In this document: piece after piece, positions 1 to 8,584 of the stretch | Layout: the number at the start of each line of letters is the position of its first letter | Numbering within the stretch: the stretch's first letter is position 1 | Assembly: GCA_964520905.1 (NCBI GenBank) | Contig: CAZFQL010000017.1 | Coordinates: forward strand, 1-64,000 | DNA length: 64,000 nucleotides | Origin: JAGVIE01 sp964520905 | GTDB taxonomy: Bacteria > Bacteroidota > Ignavibacteria > UBA10030 > SZUA-254 | Reading direction: 5' to 3' | Program-made: the position numbers and the translations under genes | The notes under the pieces: model-generated | Seen by the model: the letters and a program-made list of their open reading frames with translations, nothing else | The model's database searches: none | Told to the model about the DNA's origin: nothing

Positions 1-261
1 TCAAACATACTACAACCCCCGTGCCGGAGTTTTTACACAGTCTCCATGCCTTCGGGACAAGGGTGATAAGGAGAATGAGGATAGGAAAAGAAGTATCAAG
101 CATTACCAATGAGAACATCTCATAGGGCTGGGATACTGGATTGACCACCACCATGAGTTGAACCAGATTAAAACTTGCGTTTGAAGAATTTTTAATTTAC
201 ATTGAATAATCAAATCATTATTTGCAAAATTATTACAATAATAAGCCCAATTTCATGTTAG
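1..261. other. Left edge, unresolved
   Basis: No gene can be named here. One forward frame stays open from the window edge to a TGA at 110-112 and another to a TAG at 124-129, so the C-terminal end of an upstream gene may enter from the left, but neither tail resembles a family I recognise. Bases 130-261 are AT-rich and non-coding. They end in a Shine-Dalgarno-like AGGTG at 260-264, which supports the start of the next gene. Confidence 0.3.
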
Positions 262-270
262 GTGCCTAAA

Positions 271-1557
271 ATGCTTATAGAGTTTTCAGTTGAAAATTTC
301 AGATCAATAAAAGAAAAACAGACCTTGTCGATGTTATCCTCTGGGAAGGTTAGTGAACATCCAGAAAATCTGATGATAACTAAAAATAATTTTAGATTAA
401 ATAAATCTTCAATTATCTACGGACGGAACGCTTCTGGTAAAACAAATTTATTAATGGCGATGAAAGCACTCGAATTCCTAGTGCGTCGCTCAGTTCATTT
501 CAAACTAGATCAAGAGATACCACCGTATGAACCATTTAAGCTAGATAAAATATCTTGTGACAAACCGACCAACTTCGAAATTGATTTTATCGCGATAGAT
601 AATGTTCGGTATAAATATTCTTTATCATATTCAAAATCCGAAATTATCGATGAATCGTTATTTTATTATCCTAAGGGGCAACCAGCAAAACTTTTTGTTA
701 GGGAACAAACTAAACCTATTCTTTTTGGTACATCAATAAAAGGTGATAGACGAAGTATCGAAAAACAATTATTGAACAATCAGCTTTTTTTATCCAAGGG
801 AGCAAATAGTAACATCGAACAACTGAAGGCACCCTACCTATTTTTCAATAAATACATTTTTGCAAGAATTTTCAGCGATTTTGATTTCGATGATTCTCTT
901 ATTAATAGTTATACAAGAGCTATTGCAGAAAAAAAGGACACAAAGTTAAAAGAAAATCTAGATAAGTTAATAAGGATTGCTGATACGGGTATCTCTTCGA
1001 TTATGGTTAATGAAGTCTCCATAGATAAAATAAAATTCCCGGATGGTCTGTCGGAAGACGCTAAGAAGCGGATTCTTGACAGAAATAAGTACGAAATAAA
1101 AACAATTCATAAAATTTATGATGAAGGCATAACATCTGGTGAAATAACTTTTGACCTACATGAAGAATCAATGGGCACAATAAAATTACTAGCAGTAGGT
1201 GGTATGATTCTAGACGCTTTAAGTGATGGTACCGTTTTAATCATTGATGAATTAGATAAAAGCCTGCACCCATTGTTAACCCGGATACTCATTAAATTAT
1301 TCCACAATCCCAAAACCAATCCCAAAAATGCGCAGTTAATATTCGCTACTCACGATGTATCTCTTTTAGATAAGGAACTATTTAGAAGAGATCAGATATG
1401 GTTTACCGAAAAGGAAACTGCTGGAGCTACAAAACTATATTCATTATCTGACATAAAAGGCATTAGGAAAGAGTTTTCATACGAAAAGTGGTATTTAAGT
1501 GGTAGATTCGGAGGTACACCTGTAATAAACGAACTAGAACTGATATCCAGTCTTTAA
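271..1557 (+). CDS. AAA/SMC-like ATPase, AbiLi/RloA-type defence protein
   Basis: Predicted ATPase of the AAA_15/OLD-like family, probably the sensing or motor half of a two-gene anti-phage system. Near the N-terminus is the family's 'EFSVENFRSI' strand, then Walker A GRNASGKT (residues 51-58 from this start), an ESMGT signature-like segment, Walker B 'VLIIDELDKSLHP', and a switch histidine in 'FATHD'. No nuclease domain is visible after the ATPase core. I chose ATG 271 because AGGTG at 260-264 is correctly spaced; a GTG at 262 is possible. The next gene starts one base after the stop, so the two are almost certainly co-translated. The gene is visibly more AT-rich than the 3-10 kb genes, consistent with horizontal acquisition. 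Family assignment is firm; the defence role is inferred from the partner. Confidence 0.85.
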   Translation: MLIEFSVENFRSIKEKQTLSMLSSGKVSEHPENLMITKNNFRLNKSSIIYGRNASGKTNLLMAMKALEFLVRRSVHFKLDQEIPPYEPFKLDKISCDKPTNFEIDFIAIDNVRYKYSLSYSKSEIIDESLFYYPKGQPAKLFVREQTKPILFGTSIKGDRRSIEKQLLNNQLFLSKGANSNIEQLKAPYLFFNKYIFARIFSDFDFDDSLINSYTRAIAEKKDTKLKENLDKLIRIADTGISSIMVNEVSIDKIKFPDGLSEDAKKRILDRNKYEIKTIHKIYDEGITSGEITFDLHEESMGTIKLLAVGGMILDALSDGTVLIIDELDKSLHPLLTRILIKLFHNPKTNPKNAQLIFATHDVSLLDKELFRRDQIWFTEKETAGATKLYSLSDIKGIRKEFSYEKWYLSGRFGGTPVINELELISSL

Positions 1558-1558
1558 T

Positions 1559-2179
1559 ATGCATCACAGACTTAGACAAGATAAAAATATTCCTCTTAAG
1601 AAAAGGGGACTGATTCTTTGTGAAGGTAAAAAAACAGAAGTATATTATTTCAATGGGATAAAGTACGATGAGATAATCAAGAGGCATCTAGCTGCTGTAG
1701 ATATTATCATCTCTCACCCAAGGAATCATTCACCGCTTGGTCTTGTGACAGAAGCAAAAGAAAAAATAAAACAGGCTAACAGGGAGAAAAATCCTTATGA
1801 ATTTGTTTGGGTAGTTTTCGATAGGAATGGACATGGCAAAATACCCGAGGCTTTCAACATGGCACAGTCAAACAACATCAAAATTGCTTTTTCGGTTAGG
1901 TGCTTTGAGTTTTGGTTCTTATTGCATTTCACTCAATCGCTCAAACCTTATAGCACATGTGATGAATTAATCCGTGAATTAAAAAAGGAATATAATGATT
2001 ATGATAAAGCAATAAATCATTATGAAAAATTAAAAGATAGAACTCAAACTGCATTAACTAATGGTGCTTGGGCAATCAAGCAAAATCAAGATGATATAAA
2101 TAGAGGCACATCTCTTTACAATTTAAATGCTTATACTAATGTTCATTTACTTGTGGAATATTTACTTAATTTAAGGTGA
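1559..2179 (+). CDS. RloB-like protein, AbiLii-type partner
   Basis: RloB-family protein of 206 residues. It carries the Toprim-like acidic start 'ILCEGKKTEVYYF' (about residues 20-32), a 'WVVFDRNGHG' acidic loop (about 82-91) and the family signature 'FEFWFLLHF' (about 119-127). In known systems RloB/AbiLii is encoded directly after an RloA/AbiLi ATPase and is thought to be the effector, possibly an RNA- or DNA-cutting enzyme. Here the ATG lies one base after the stop of the ATPase gene, the classical arrangement. The effector activity is inferred from the Toprim-like motif and not shown. The gene converges on the antitoxin gene on the other strand, 61 bases away. Confidence 0.82.
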   Translation: MHHRLRQDKNIPLKKRGLILCEGKKTEVYYFNGIKYDEIIKRHLAAVDIIISHPRNHSPLGLVTEAKEKIKQANREKNPYEFVWVVFDRNGHGKIPEAFNMAQSNNIKIAFSVRCFEFWFLLHFTQSLKPYSTCDELIRELKKEYNDYDKAINHYEKLKDRTQTALTNGAWAIKQNQDDINRGTSLYNLNAYTNVHLLVEYLLNLR

Positions 2180-2240
2180 TATCGATTTAATATAGATCTA
2201 ATTTATAGAATTGTATTTTTCAGCGCAAATCTTCTCTTCA

Positions 2241-2864
2241 TTATCCAACGATCGCCTTCACATACGGCATCATTACAGTTTTCACCTGGCAGATCTCTGC
2301 ATATTTACTGAGCTTATTTATGTTCACCTCTTTCAGTTTGAGATAACTTTTAAGTCCTTCCATGGCAATATCTATTCCAAGCTTATTTCTGTAACGGAAT
2401 ATATCGCAAACGGTTTTTTCTTTATTGTAGATTCTAATAGTGCCACTCTTGAGGTGTATTTTCTCAATCCCAGGTGAATAGAAAGCATTTGGAAAATAAA
2501 AGACACGGATTGGCGGATATTTAATTTTGAACCGATCAGTATTGTGCGGCACTGCGACCGTCACCTCTGATGGATTAAATGTTGTCAGATTATAAAATCG
2601 TAGAGCTGAGGACAGACATATGATCGTTGCTTTATTAGCATGACAGATATCTATCAGACTGCTATTCTCATCCCAGGGATAATCGATAAGCTTGTAAAGA
2701 CCGGGTTTTACTTTTTCGATCAGATTATTAGAAGCTGCTTTTGCAATATCCCTAGTATGGATTTTTGCTACCTTCATATCTTGCATTCTGCCATAACCAC
2801 TATGTTTCTTGAAGAATCTAACTATTTTGTCCATTTTATCTTTAATATTGCGGTTCATATTCAA
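2241..2864 (-). CDS. AbiEi-like type IV antitoxin / transcriptional regulator
   Basis: A 207-residue protein with an N-terminal winged-helix segment (about residues 8-65; basic, ending in 'KVKPGLYKL') and a C-terminal domain holding 'SSALRFYNLTT' and 'EKTVCDIFRYRNKLG', typical of AbiEi-type antitoxins. AbiEi proteins repress their own operon and neutralise the nucleotidyltransferase toxin AbiEii, whose gene normally follows directly. Here there is no toxin gene: only 61 bases separate the stop from the convergent RloB gene. It is therefore a solitary antitoxin, either a relic or a regulator recruited elsewhere. Either ATG 2864 or ATG 2858 could start it. Family confidence is good; present function is unknown. 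Confidence 0.72.
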   Translation of the reverse strand: MNMNRNIKDKMDKIVRFFKKHSGYGRMQDMKVAKIHTRDIAKAASNNLIEKVKPGLYKLIDYPWDENSSLIDICHANKATIICLSSALRFYNLTTFNPSEVTVAVPHNTDRFKIKYPPIRVFYFPNAFYSPGIEKIHLKSGTIRIYNKEKTVCDIFRYRNKLGIDIAMEGLKSYLKLKEVNINKLSKYAEICQVKTVMMPYVKAIVG

Positions 2865-3023
2865 GGCAAGTAAATATTATCTGCCTTGTTTTAGAACCAA
2901 TATAATGTTTTTTGCAATCTAATCAAATCGGATGACAGTACATACAAAACAACAATCCTCCGCCATTAAATCATCGAGAATAGATTTGAATCTTCTCCCT
3001 AATCTTGTTACCTTCCTTCACCT

Positions 3024-3536
3024 ATGAATCTCGCATCCGAAATCCTCAAAGAACATTCGAAACGGCAGGTTGTGAAGATTGCCGGGTGGATCGGCAGTAA
3101 CCGGAGCCGCTTCAAGCAATTGATTGAGCTTTTCCTTAATGGTGAGCCGGTTGTTTCCCAGCGCTCTGCATGGACAGTCGGGTATTGCGGCGAGAAATAT
3201 CCTGCTCTAATCACACCGTGGCTCCCGGCAATGCTGAAGAAAATGCAGGAGACAAATGTACATTGTGCCGTTAAGCGGAATGTCACACGCACATTTCAGT
3301 ATATTGAAATCCCCCCCAAACATCTTGGTAAAGTAGTAACCGTCTGTTTCAACGAGCTTGCTGATCCGGGCAATACAATTGCCGTAAGAACATTCTCGAT
3401 GTATGTGCTGGCGAAAATCGCGAAGGATGAACCCGGTATTATCAACGAACTTCGAGTAACTATAGAGCAAATGCTGCCTCACGCTACAGCAGGACTTCGT
3501 GCTTGCAGCCGTAGGGTTTTGAAACAACTAAAATAA
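3024..3536 (+). CDS. HEAT-repeat-like conserved hypothetical protein
   Basis: A 170-residue all-helical protein with no signal peptide. Repeating amphipathic helix pairs ('RSRFKQLIELFLNG', 'QRSAWTVGYCGEKYP', 'VKRNVTRTFQYIEIP', 'AVRTFSMYVLAKIAKDEPG') have the spacing of HEAT/ARM repeats, so a protein-protein or nucleic-acid scaffold is plausible. I recall similar stand-alone proteins in many Bacteroidota genomes, but none with a known function. No catalytic motif is visible. It is a single gene with its own 160-base upstream region. Confidence 0.6.
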   Translation: MNLASEILKEHSKRQVVKIAGWIGSNRSRFKQLIELFLNGEPVVSQRSAWTVGYCGEKYPALITPWLPAMLKKMQETNVHCAVKRNVTRTFQYIEIPPKHLGKVVTVCFNELADPGNTIAVRTFSMYVLAKIAKDEPGIINELRVTIEQMLPHATAGLRACSRRVLKQLK

Positions 3537-3621
3537 TTTATAAGATATTGGATGGTTGTTTTGTCAACCCATGTTGCTCAATGTTGTCTAATAACAAGAA
3601 TCATAAAAACTAAGGAACGAT

Positions 3622-5025
3622 ATGAAATCTAAATTGATATTAATCCTCTTTGTTCTCCTTGTGTCGGCAAACTATTCTATCACCCAGCAGGGACAAACTG
3701 GCAAATCCAATGATCTTGTAGAAAAATATATATCTGCTTTCAACGGCGGCGAAGAAACAATGCGAATATTTTTCACGGATAATTTCTCCAAGGCTTCACT
3801 TGACCAGCGCCCGGTTGAAGCAAGACTATCCTTCTATAAACAGATGCGCGCAAATATGGAAGAACTTGCGTTAAATCAAATTCGGGAAGCCACAGCAACT
3901 TCCATTTCAGCTTTGATGCATACCAAAAAAGGTGAATGGTTTTTATTCACGTTCGAGCTTGAACCGGAGCCTCCGCATAAAATCGTCGGCATACGCATTA
4001 AGGATACCGATGAGCCGGAATCTACTAGTGCATCTAAAATTACCGAGATTGAGGCGCTGAAAACGATCGCGCAACTTCTCGGTGAACAATCGAAGAATGA
4101 TCTGTTCTCCGGTTCGGTTCTCACTGCGAGAAATAATAAACCAATTCTCAAAAGGTCGTTCGGTATGGCAAGCAAAGAGTTTAAGTTTAATAATACTCCT
4201 GAAACTAAATTCAATCTCGGCTCAATTAATAAAATCTTTACTCAGATTGCAATAGGTCAGCTTTCTGAAGAAGGCAAGCTTTCAATAAGCGATCCTATCA
4301 TTAAATATCTGCCCGACTATCCGAACAAAACAGCAGCCGGGAAGGTAACAATCCGGCATTTGCTCGATATGTCGTCGGGTATCGGAGATTTCTTCGGTGA
4401 GATATTCGAGAACACACCGAAAAATCGTTTCCGTACTATCGGTGATTTCCTGCCGATGTTTGCCAGTGACTCGTTAAAGTTCGAACCCGGAACGCAGCGG
4501 CAGTACTCGAACGGTGGATTTATCGTCTTAGGGGCGATCATTGAAAAAGCATCCGGACAAAGTTACTACGATTACGTGAAAGAGCACATCTTCAAACCAG
4601 CCGGTATGTTAAATACAGATTCGTATGAAGCGGATATCCCCGTTCCCAATCTCGCTGAAGGATATACTCGAGACAGTTCGAATCAACCTTGGCGAAAAAA
4701 TATTTACACCAGACCTGCACGGGGAAGCTCGGCAGGCGGCGGTTACTCGACAGTGGAAGATTTGTTAAAGTTTACTATCGCTCTTGAAAGGAAATTATTA
4801 TTCAAGAATGCCGAAACATGGAACACATTACGAAACCAACCTAGCGGGTCAGGGAATCAACAACCAGGGGGAATGGGAATTTTCGGCGGCGCGCCGGGGA
4901 TCAACTCAGGAATTGAGACAAACATCGGGAATGAATATACTGCAATTGTTATGTCGAACTACGATCCTCCTTCGGCTGAGAATATTATGAAAAATATCCG
5001 TGGAATATTAAAAAGAGTTCGATGA
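3622..5025 (+). CDS. Exported beta-lactamase-family serine hydrolase
   Basis: A 467-residue secreted serine hydrolase of the class C beta-lactamase / D-Ala-D-Ala carboxypeptidase superfamily. It has a signal peptide at residues 1-21, then an NTF2-like N-terminal region (about 25-130) probably used for binding, then the hydrolase domain. The nucleophile motif S201-I-N-K204 and the Y295-S-N297 motif are both present; the third motif is a degenerate GGAPG near the C-terminus. Members of this superfamily include esterases and D-aminopeptidases as well as penicillin-binding enzymes, so the substrate cannot be set from sequence. The gene is monocistronic and ends at a bidirectional terminator shared with the cold shock gene. 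Confidence 0.85.
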   Translation: MKSKLILILFVLLVSANYSITQQGQTGKSNDLVEKYISAFNGGEETMRIFFTDNFSKASLDQRPVEARLSFYKQMRANMEELALNQIREATATSISALMHTKKGEWFLFTFELEPEPPHKIVGIRIKDTDEPESTSASKITEIEALKTIAQLLGEQSKNDLFSGSVLTARNNKPILKRSFGMASKEFKFNNTPETKFNLGSINKIFTQIAIGQLSEEGKLSISDPIIKYLPDYPNKTAAGKVTIRHLLDMSSGIGDFFGEIFENTPKNRFRTIGDFLPMFASDSLKFEPGTQRQYSNGGFIVLGAIIEKASGQSYYDYVKEHIFKPAGMLNTDSYEADIPVPNLAEGYTRDSSNQPWRKNIYTRPARGSSAGGGYSTVEDLLKFTIALERKLLFKNAETWNTLRNQPSGSGNQQPGGMGIFGGAPGINSGIETNIGNEYTAIVMSNYDPPSAENIMKNIRGILKRVR

Positions 5026-5036
5026 GATAAAATACA

Positions 5037-5068
5037 AAACCCCGCCCGAAAGAATCGGTGCGGGGTTT
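5037..5068. terminator. Bidirectional rho-independent terminator
   Basis: Perfect 9-bp stem AAACCCCGC (5037-5045) / GCGGGGTTT (5060-5068). The right side continues GTTGTT and the minus direction continues TTTTGTATTTTA, so it can stop both the serine hydrolase and the cold shock transcript. Confidence 0.85.
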
Positions 5069-5098
5069 GTTGTTAAACGAATCTATTACTATCGAGTT

Positions 5099-5302
5099 TT
5101 ATCTGTCAAGTGATACGTTTGCAGCTTGAAGTCCTTTCGGACCGCGCTCTACCTCGAATTCGACTTTATCGCCTTCTTCGAGATTTTTGTATCCATCACC
5201 TGCGATTGCTTTGAAGTGAACGAATACATCTTCACCGCCACTGCGTGATATGAAGCCGTAACCTTTGGCTCCGTTAAACCATTTGACTGTTCCTTTTTCC
5301 AT
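5099..5302 (-). CDS. Cold shock protein, CspA family
   Basis: A 67-residue single OB-fold protein that binds single-stranded RNA and DNA and acts as an RNA chaperone. RNP1 (KGYGFI) and RNP2 (DVFVHF) are both intact, and the length is exactly that of CspA-type proteins. An AAAGGA ribosome-binding site lies just upstream of the ATG. The upstream gap of more than 500 bases leaves room for the long structured leader typical of csp genes. The family is certain; whether it is cold-induced or constitutive is unknown. Confidence 0.95.
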   Translation of the reverse strand: MEKGTVKWFNGAKGYGFISRSGGEDVFVHFKAIAGDGYKNLEEGDKVEFEVERGPKGLQAANVSLDR

Positions 5303-5840
5303 GGAACTATCCTTTCTTTGCTCCGCTTTTGGCAGAACGTGTGTATTTTGTAAAAGTGTACGCCGAGAACCGTGGTTCTATGATCTGTATGCTGCATGTA
5401 GATTATTCGTTGCTGTAATTACGAATGCTGGCGACTTTTACCTTGAAAGGTACAACTGGTACATCAGCAGGTGCTAAAAGCGTGCGAATACTGCAATAAA
5501 CGTGGTCAGTAAAACGATCCCTGAGGGATTTTCTAACGGTGTACTGTTATTTTGACTCTTTAACATACATATAATCTCAGCCAATAGCAAGAACTATAAA
5601 TTGAATCTGATTGAACGTGATGCTCCACATTTAATTGTTTGGAGGTTCTCTATAATTAAAACTATCGAAGCGTTTAACAAGTTGGTAAAATAATCATAGA
5701 AAATCAATTGAATTGCAGATATGTGAATGCCTGCTTTAGCAACGGAACGAATTTAACCCACTGAATGTTTTAAATGTATATAATAATCGATTTTTTATTT
5801 AACTAATAATTTTCTTAAGCATTTTAAAAAGGGATAAATC
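5303..5840. promoter_or_regulatory. Long intergenic region holding the csp leader
   Basis: 538 bases without a convincing gene between two divergently transcribed genes. The first 200 or so are mixed-composition sequence directly upstream of the cold shock gene and probably hold its promoter and 5' untranslated leader. The remainder is AT-rich and should hold the promoter of the DUF1059 gene. I see no tRNA, repeat array or phylogenetically recognisable cold-box. Confidence 0.4.
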
Positions 5841-6158
5841 ATGCATAAACGAATATTTGTGACGATGATTGTTATCGTTATTGCCATGGCTTTCGCAACG
5901 CTGACGTTTACACAGGAGAGCACACAGAAAGAAATGAAGAAGGACGAGAAGATGGAAATGACTAAAGCTGAAAAGACAATGGGTCCATTGAAGTCCATCT
6001 CATGCGATCCGGGATGTGGATTTAGCATTCAAAGTCGTGACGAAAAAGAAGTTCTTTCAGTGGCAAAAAACCATGTGAAGAAAGTCCATCACATGGACAT
6101 CACTGAAAAGAAAGTAAAAGAGATGATGAAAACCGTAGAAGGACCGGGTGGCAAGTAA
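5841..6158 (+). CDS. Exported DUF1059 small protein
   Basis: A 105-residue protein with an N-terminal signal peptide (residues 1-25, hydrophobic core VIVIAMAFATLTF), a charged Lys/Glu/Met-rich linker (26-48) and a C-terminal DUF1059 domain with the hallmark 'CDPGCGF' and a 'VKKVHHMD' His pair. DUF1059 proteins are suggested to bind metal through this Cys/His set; no function is established. Most members are about 55-60 residues and cytoplasmic, so the exported form with a long charged linker is less usual. It is a single gene followed by a strong terminator. Confidence 0.8.
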   Translation: MHKRIFVTMIVIVIAMAFATLTFTQESTQKEMKKDEKMEMTKAEKTMGPLKSISCDPGCGFSIQSRDEKEVLSVAKNHVKKVHHMDITEKKVKEMMKTVEGPGGK

Positions 6159-6186
6159 CACTCTCTCACCGCGATCAGATTACTTA

Positions 6187-6214
6187 TAAACCCCGCCATT
6201 CAAGACGGGGTTTA
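6187..6214 (+). terminator. Rho-independent terminator
   Basis: Stem TAAACCCCG (6187-6195) / CGGGGTTTA (6206-6214) with a 10-base loop, followed by TAATTTTT. It ends the DUF1059 transcript. Confidence 0.85.
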
Positions 6215-6382
6215 TAATTTTTCAAACTGTTGAGTGTAAACAGAAAATACCCTGTTTTTGAAGAGGACGGGATATATTTAGATTCTTTCTCATTTTAGTT
6301 GGCACTTTTTCGATTCCCTCAGTGTTATAAATGATGACACTGTATGAAATCATCATAAATAATAACTTAAGCGTTCTTCTAT

Positions 6383-7039
6383 ATGAAAACGATTTTGACA
6401 TTTATAATTTTATCTTTACTGAGTGTGAGTATCGCATTATCAGTAACTCATACGATAATCAATTCCGGTTTTACATTTAGTCCTAATAACCTCACTATCA
6501 CTCAGGGCGATACCGTAAATTTTGTTCTTGGTTCGATTCACGATGCGGTTGAAGTATCCCAGGCAACATGGAACGCAAATGGAACAACATCAAACGGCGG
6601 ATTCCAGGTGCCGTTCGGCGGCGGGATGGTCGTATCACTCGCATCCGGAACTCATTACTACGTTTGTACTAATCATGTTCTATCCGGCATGAAAGGAACC
6701 ATAACGGTCAATCCGGTCACAAACGTTCAGATCATCGAGAACAACACACCAGCATCATTTAAACTGAATCAAAATTTTCCAAATCCATTCAACCCTGCTA
6801 CATCGATAAACTTTAGTATTCCGAGATCAAGCTTCATTACATTGAAAGTTTTTAATATAATTGGTGAGGAAATACAAACTCTTATTGAGGGTGAACTTGG
6901 TCCCGGCATTTACGAAACAGTATGGAATGGAAGTAAACAATCGAGCGGGATGTATTTTTATCAGTTAAAAGTCTTCAATTCGCCAGGTAGTGGGGAGCAA
7001 TTATTTGTAGAGACAAAAAGACTTCTTTTATTGAAATAA
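6383..7039 (+). CDS. Cupredoxin-like protein with T9SS sorting domain
   Basis: A 218-residue exported protein in three parts: signal peptide (1-20), a plastocyanin/azurin-like beta-sandwich (about 21-112), and a type IX secretion C-terminal domain (about 127-218) with 'NFPNPFNPATSI' and 'SSGMYFYQL'. A complete type 1 copper site can be read: His53, Cys95, His98 and Met103. The protein should be carried across the outer membrane by the Por/T9SS machinery and either anchored on the cell surface or released. A surface electron carrier or copper scavenger is the likeliest role, by inference. It is monocistronic, with a terminator following. The T9SS domain is the best taxonomic clue in this part of the window. 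Confidence 0.88.
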   Translation: MKTILTFIILSLLSVSIALSVTHTIINSGFTFSPNNLTITQGDTVNFVLGSIHDAVEVSQATWNANGTTSNGGFQVPFGGGMVVSLASGTHYYVCTNHVLSGMKGTITVNPVTNVQIIENNTPASFKLNQNFPNPFNPATSINFSIPRSSFITLKVFNIIGEEIQTLIEGELGPGIYETVWNGSKQSSGMYFYQLKVFNSPGSGEQLFVETKRLLLLK

Positions 7040-7070
7040 TTTCCTTAAATACCCCGCATTACATCTCGAT

Positions 7071-7098
7071 CGGGCTTATTGTGTCTGCAATAAGCCCG
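7071..7098 (+). terminator. Rho-independent terminator
   Basis: Perfect 10-bp stem CGGGCTTATT (7071-7080) / AATAAGCCCG (7089-7098), then TTTTAG. It ends the cupredoxin transcript. Confidence 0.85.
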
Positions 7099-7266
7099 TT
7101 TTAGTTATGACCACCAATACTTGTTTCCCACTGATTTGATTTTCTTACCGTTAATCCGTACAATAACATCATCTTGAGTGTTATCAATCTTCATCGACAA
7201 TCAATTTATTGCTTAAATCTAATTAGCAACACGTTCATTATAAACAATCCATGAAAGGAATTTCCA

Positions 7267-8502
7267 ATGAAGAGATTGTATTCACTAATAATTCTCATCG
7301 GATTTGTTCTTGCGCTCCCCTTATCCGGCTTCGCACAAGTCGAGCGAACGGATAAAGCTGTCTTTACCGAATCCAAAAACGAATTCTGGGATTCGATTAA
7401 AACAACTACTGAGAAATTCAATAAAAAGGTTGAGACGCCTAAAAAAACATTCAAGCTCGACTTTAGTTCGATCAAAGGACCAAGTACACCTAATGACTTC
7501 ACACAGTACTGGCACTTCCCTCCTATTTCACAGGCATCTACAAACACCTGCTGGTGTTTTTCTACCACATCATTTTTCGAATCCGAAATCTATCGTCTAA
7601 CAAAAAGAAAAATAAAACTTTCGGAAATATTCACGGTTTACTGGGAATACATTGAAAAAGCCCGTCGATTTGTACAAGAGAAAGGAAACTCAGCGTTTGG
7701 AGAAGGATCTGAATCGAATGCTGTTTCAAGGATGTGGAAGATGTATGGTATCGTCCCAGAAGAAGCATATACAGGAATGAAACCCGGACAAATATTCCAT
7801 GATCATAGCAAGATGTACAACGAATTGAATGCATATCTCCAATCGGTGAAAGCAGCGAACAACTGGAACGAAGATGCAACTCTCTCGACCATTAAAGCAA
7901 TCATGAATTCTTATATCGGCGAGCCGCCGAAGACTGTCGCTATAAACGATAAGCAGATGACACCTAAAGAATATTTAGAAAAAATTGTGAAGCTGAGCTT
8001 AGACGATTACATCGAGGTTATGTCGCTGATGGAAAAACCTTATTACCAATTCGTGGAATACGAAGTTCCCGATAACTGGTGGCACAGTAAAGATTATTAT
8101 AATGTGCCCTTGGATGTTTTCATGTCGTCTCTGAAAAAAGCTGTACGTAGTGGTTATACCGTTTGCATTGGCGGTGATGTTTCGGAGCCGGGAATCGATG
8201 GGCATGCTGGGATGGCAGTTGTTCCAAGTTTTGATATACCCTCAGCATATATCGATGAAAACGCACGACAGATGCGATTCAGCAACGGTACTACCGGTGA
8301 CGATCATGGTATTCATCTTGTCGGATACACAGATAAATATGGTGATGATTGGTATTTGATCAAGGATTCAGGTTCAGGTAGCCGCAACAACAGTCACCCC
8401 GGATATTATTTTTACAATGAAGATTTTGTGAAGTTGAAGATGCTTGGTTTCATGGTGCATAAGGATGCTGTGAAGGGGGTTGTGAAGGTTAATGGAAGGT
8501 GA
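7267..8502 (+). CDS. Exported C1 (papain/bleomycin-hydrolase-like) peptidase
   Basis: A 411-residue cysteine peptidase of the C1 fold, closest in layout to the C1B aminopeptidase C/bleomycin hydrolase group. A signal peptide occupies residues 1-23 (ending GFAQ). Catalytic Cys95 lies in 'NTCWCF', and catalytic His347 in 'DDHGIHLVGY'. Where the third catalytic residue Asn is expected ('KNSWG' in relatives), this protein has Asp367 in 'IKDSGSGS'. The rest of the fold, including the 'GYYFYNEDFVKLKM' end, looks intact. Most C1B enzymes are cytoplasmic; this one is exported to the periplasm or beyond. It is monocistronic. Confidence 0.85.
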   Translation: MKRLYSLIILIGFVLALPLSGFAQVERTDKAVFTESKNEFWDSIKTTTEKFNKKVETPKKTFKLDFSSIKGPSTPNDFTQYWHFPPISQASTNTCWCFSTTSFFESEIYRLTKRKIKLSEIFTVYWEYIEKARRFVQEKGNSAFGEGSESNAVSRMWKMYGIVPEEAYTGMKPGQIFHDHSKMYNELNAYLQSVKAANNWNEDATLSTIKAIMNSYIGEPPKTVAINDKQMTPKEYLEKIVKLSLDDYIEVMSLMEKPYYQFVEYEVPDNWWHSKDYYNVPLDVFMSSLKKAVRSGYTVCIGGDVSEPGIDGHAGMAVVPSFDIPSAYIDENARQMRFSNGTTGDDHGIHLVGYTDKYGDDWYLIKDSGSGSRNNSHPGYYFYNEDFVKLKMLGFMVHKDAVKGVVKVNGR

Positions 8503-8584
8503 GATATGTGGAAGATGAGAAGATAGGAACTTTGGAAGTTATGATTTTGAGAAGATAAGAAGGTTAGAATATTGGAGGATAAAA
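8503..8584. repeat. Left low-complexity arm of S23 cassette A
   Basis: Purine-rich degenerate heptad-like units (GAAGATGAGAAGATAGG and similar) between the C1 peptidase stop and the S23 gene. TTGAGAAG at 8547-8554 is exactly complementary to CTTCTCAA at 8980-8987 in the right arm. Confidence 0.6.

Noticed and set aside
2211..2477. 88-codon plus-strand frame over the AbiEi gene
   Set aside because: Antisense to the AbiEi-like gene, which has recognisable motifs.
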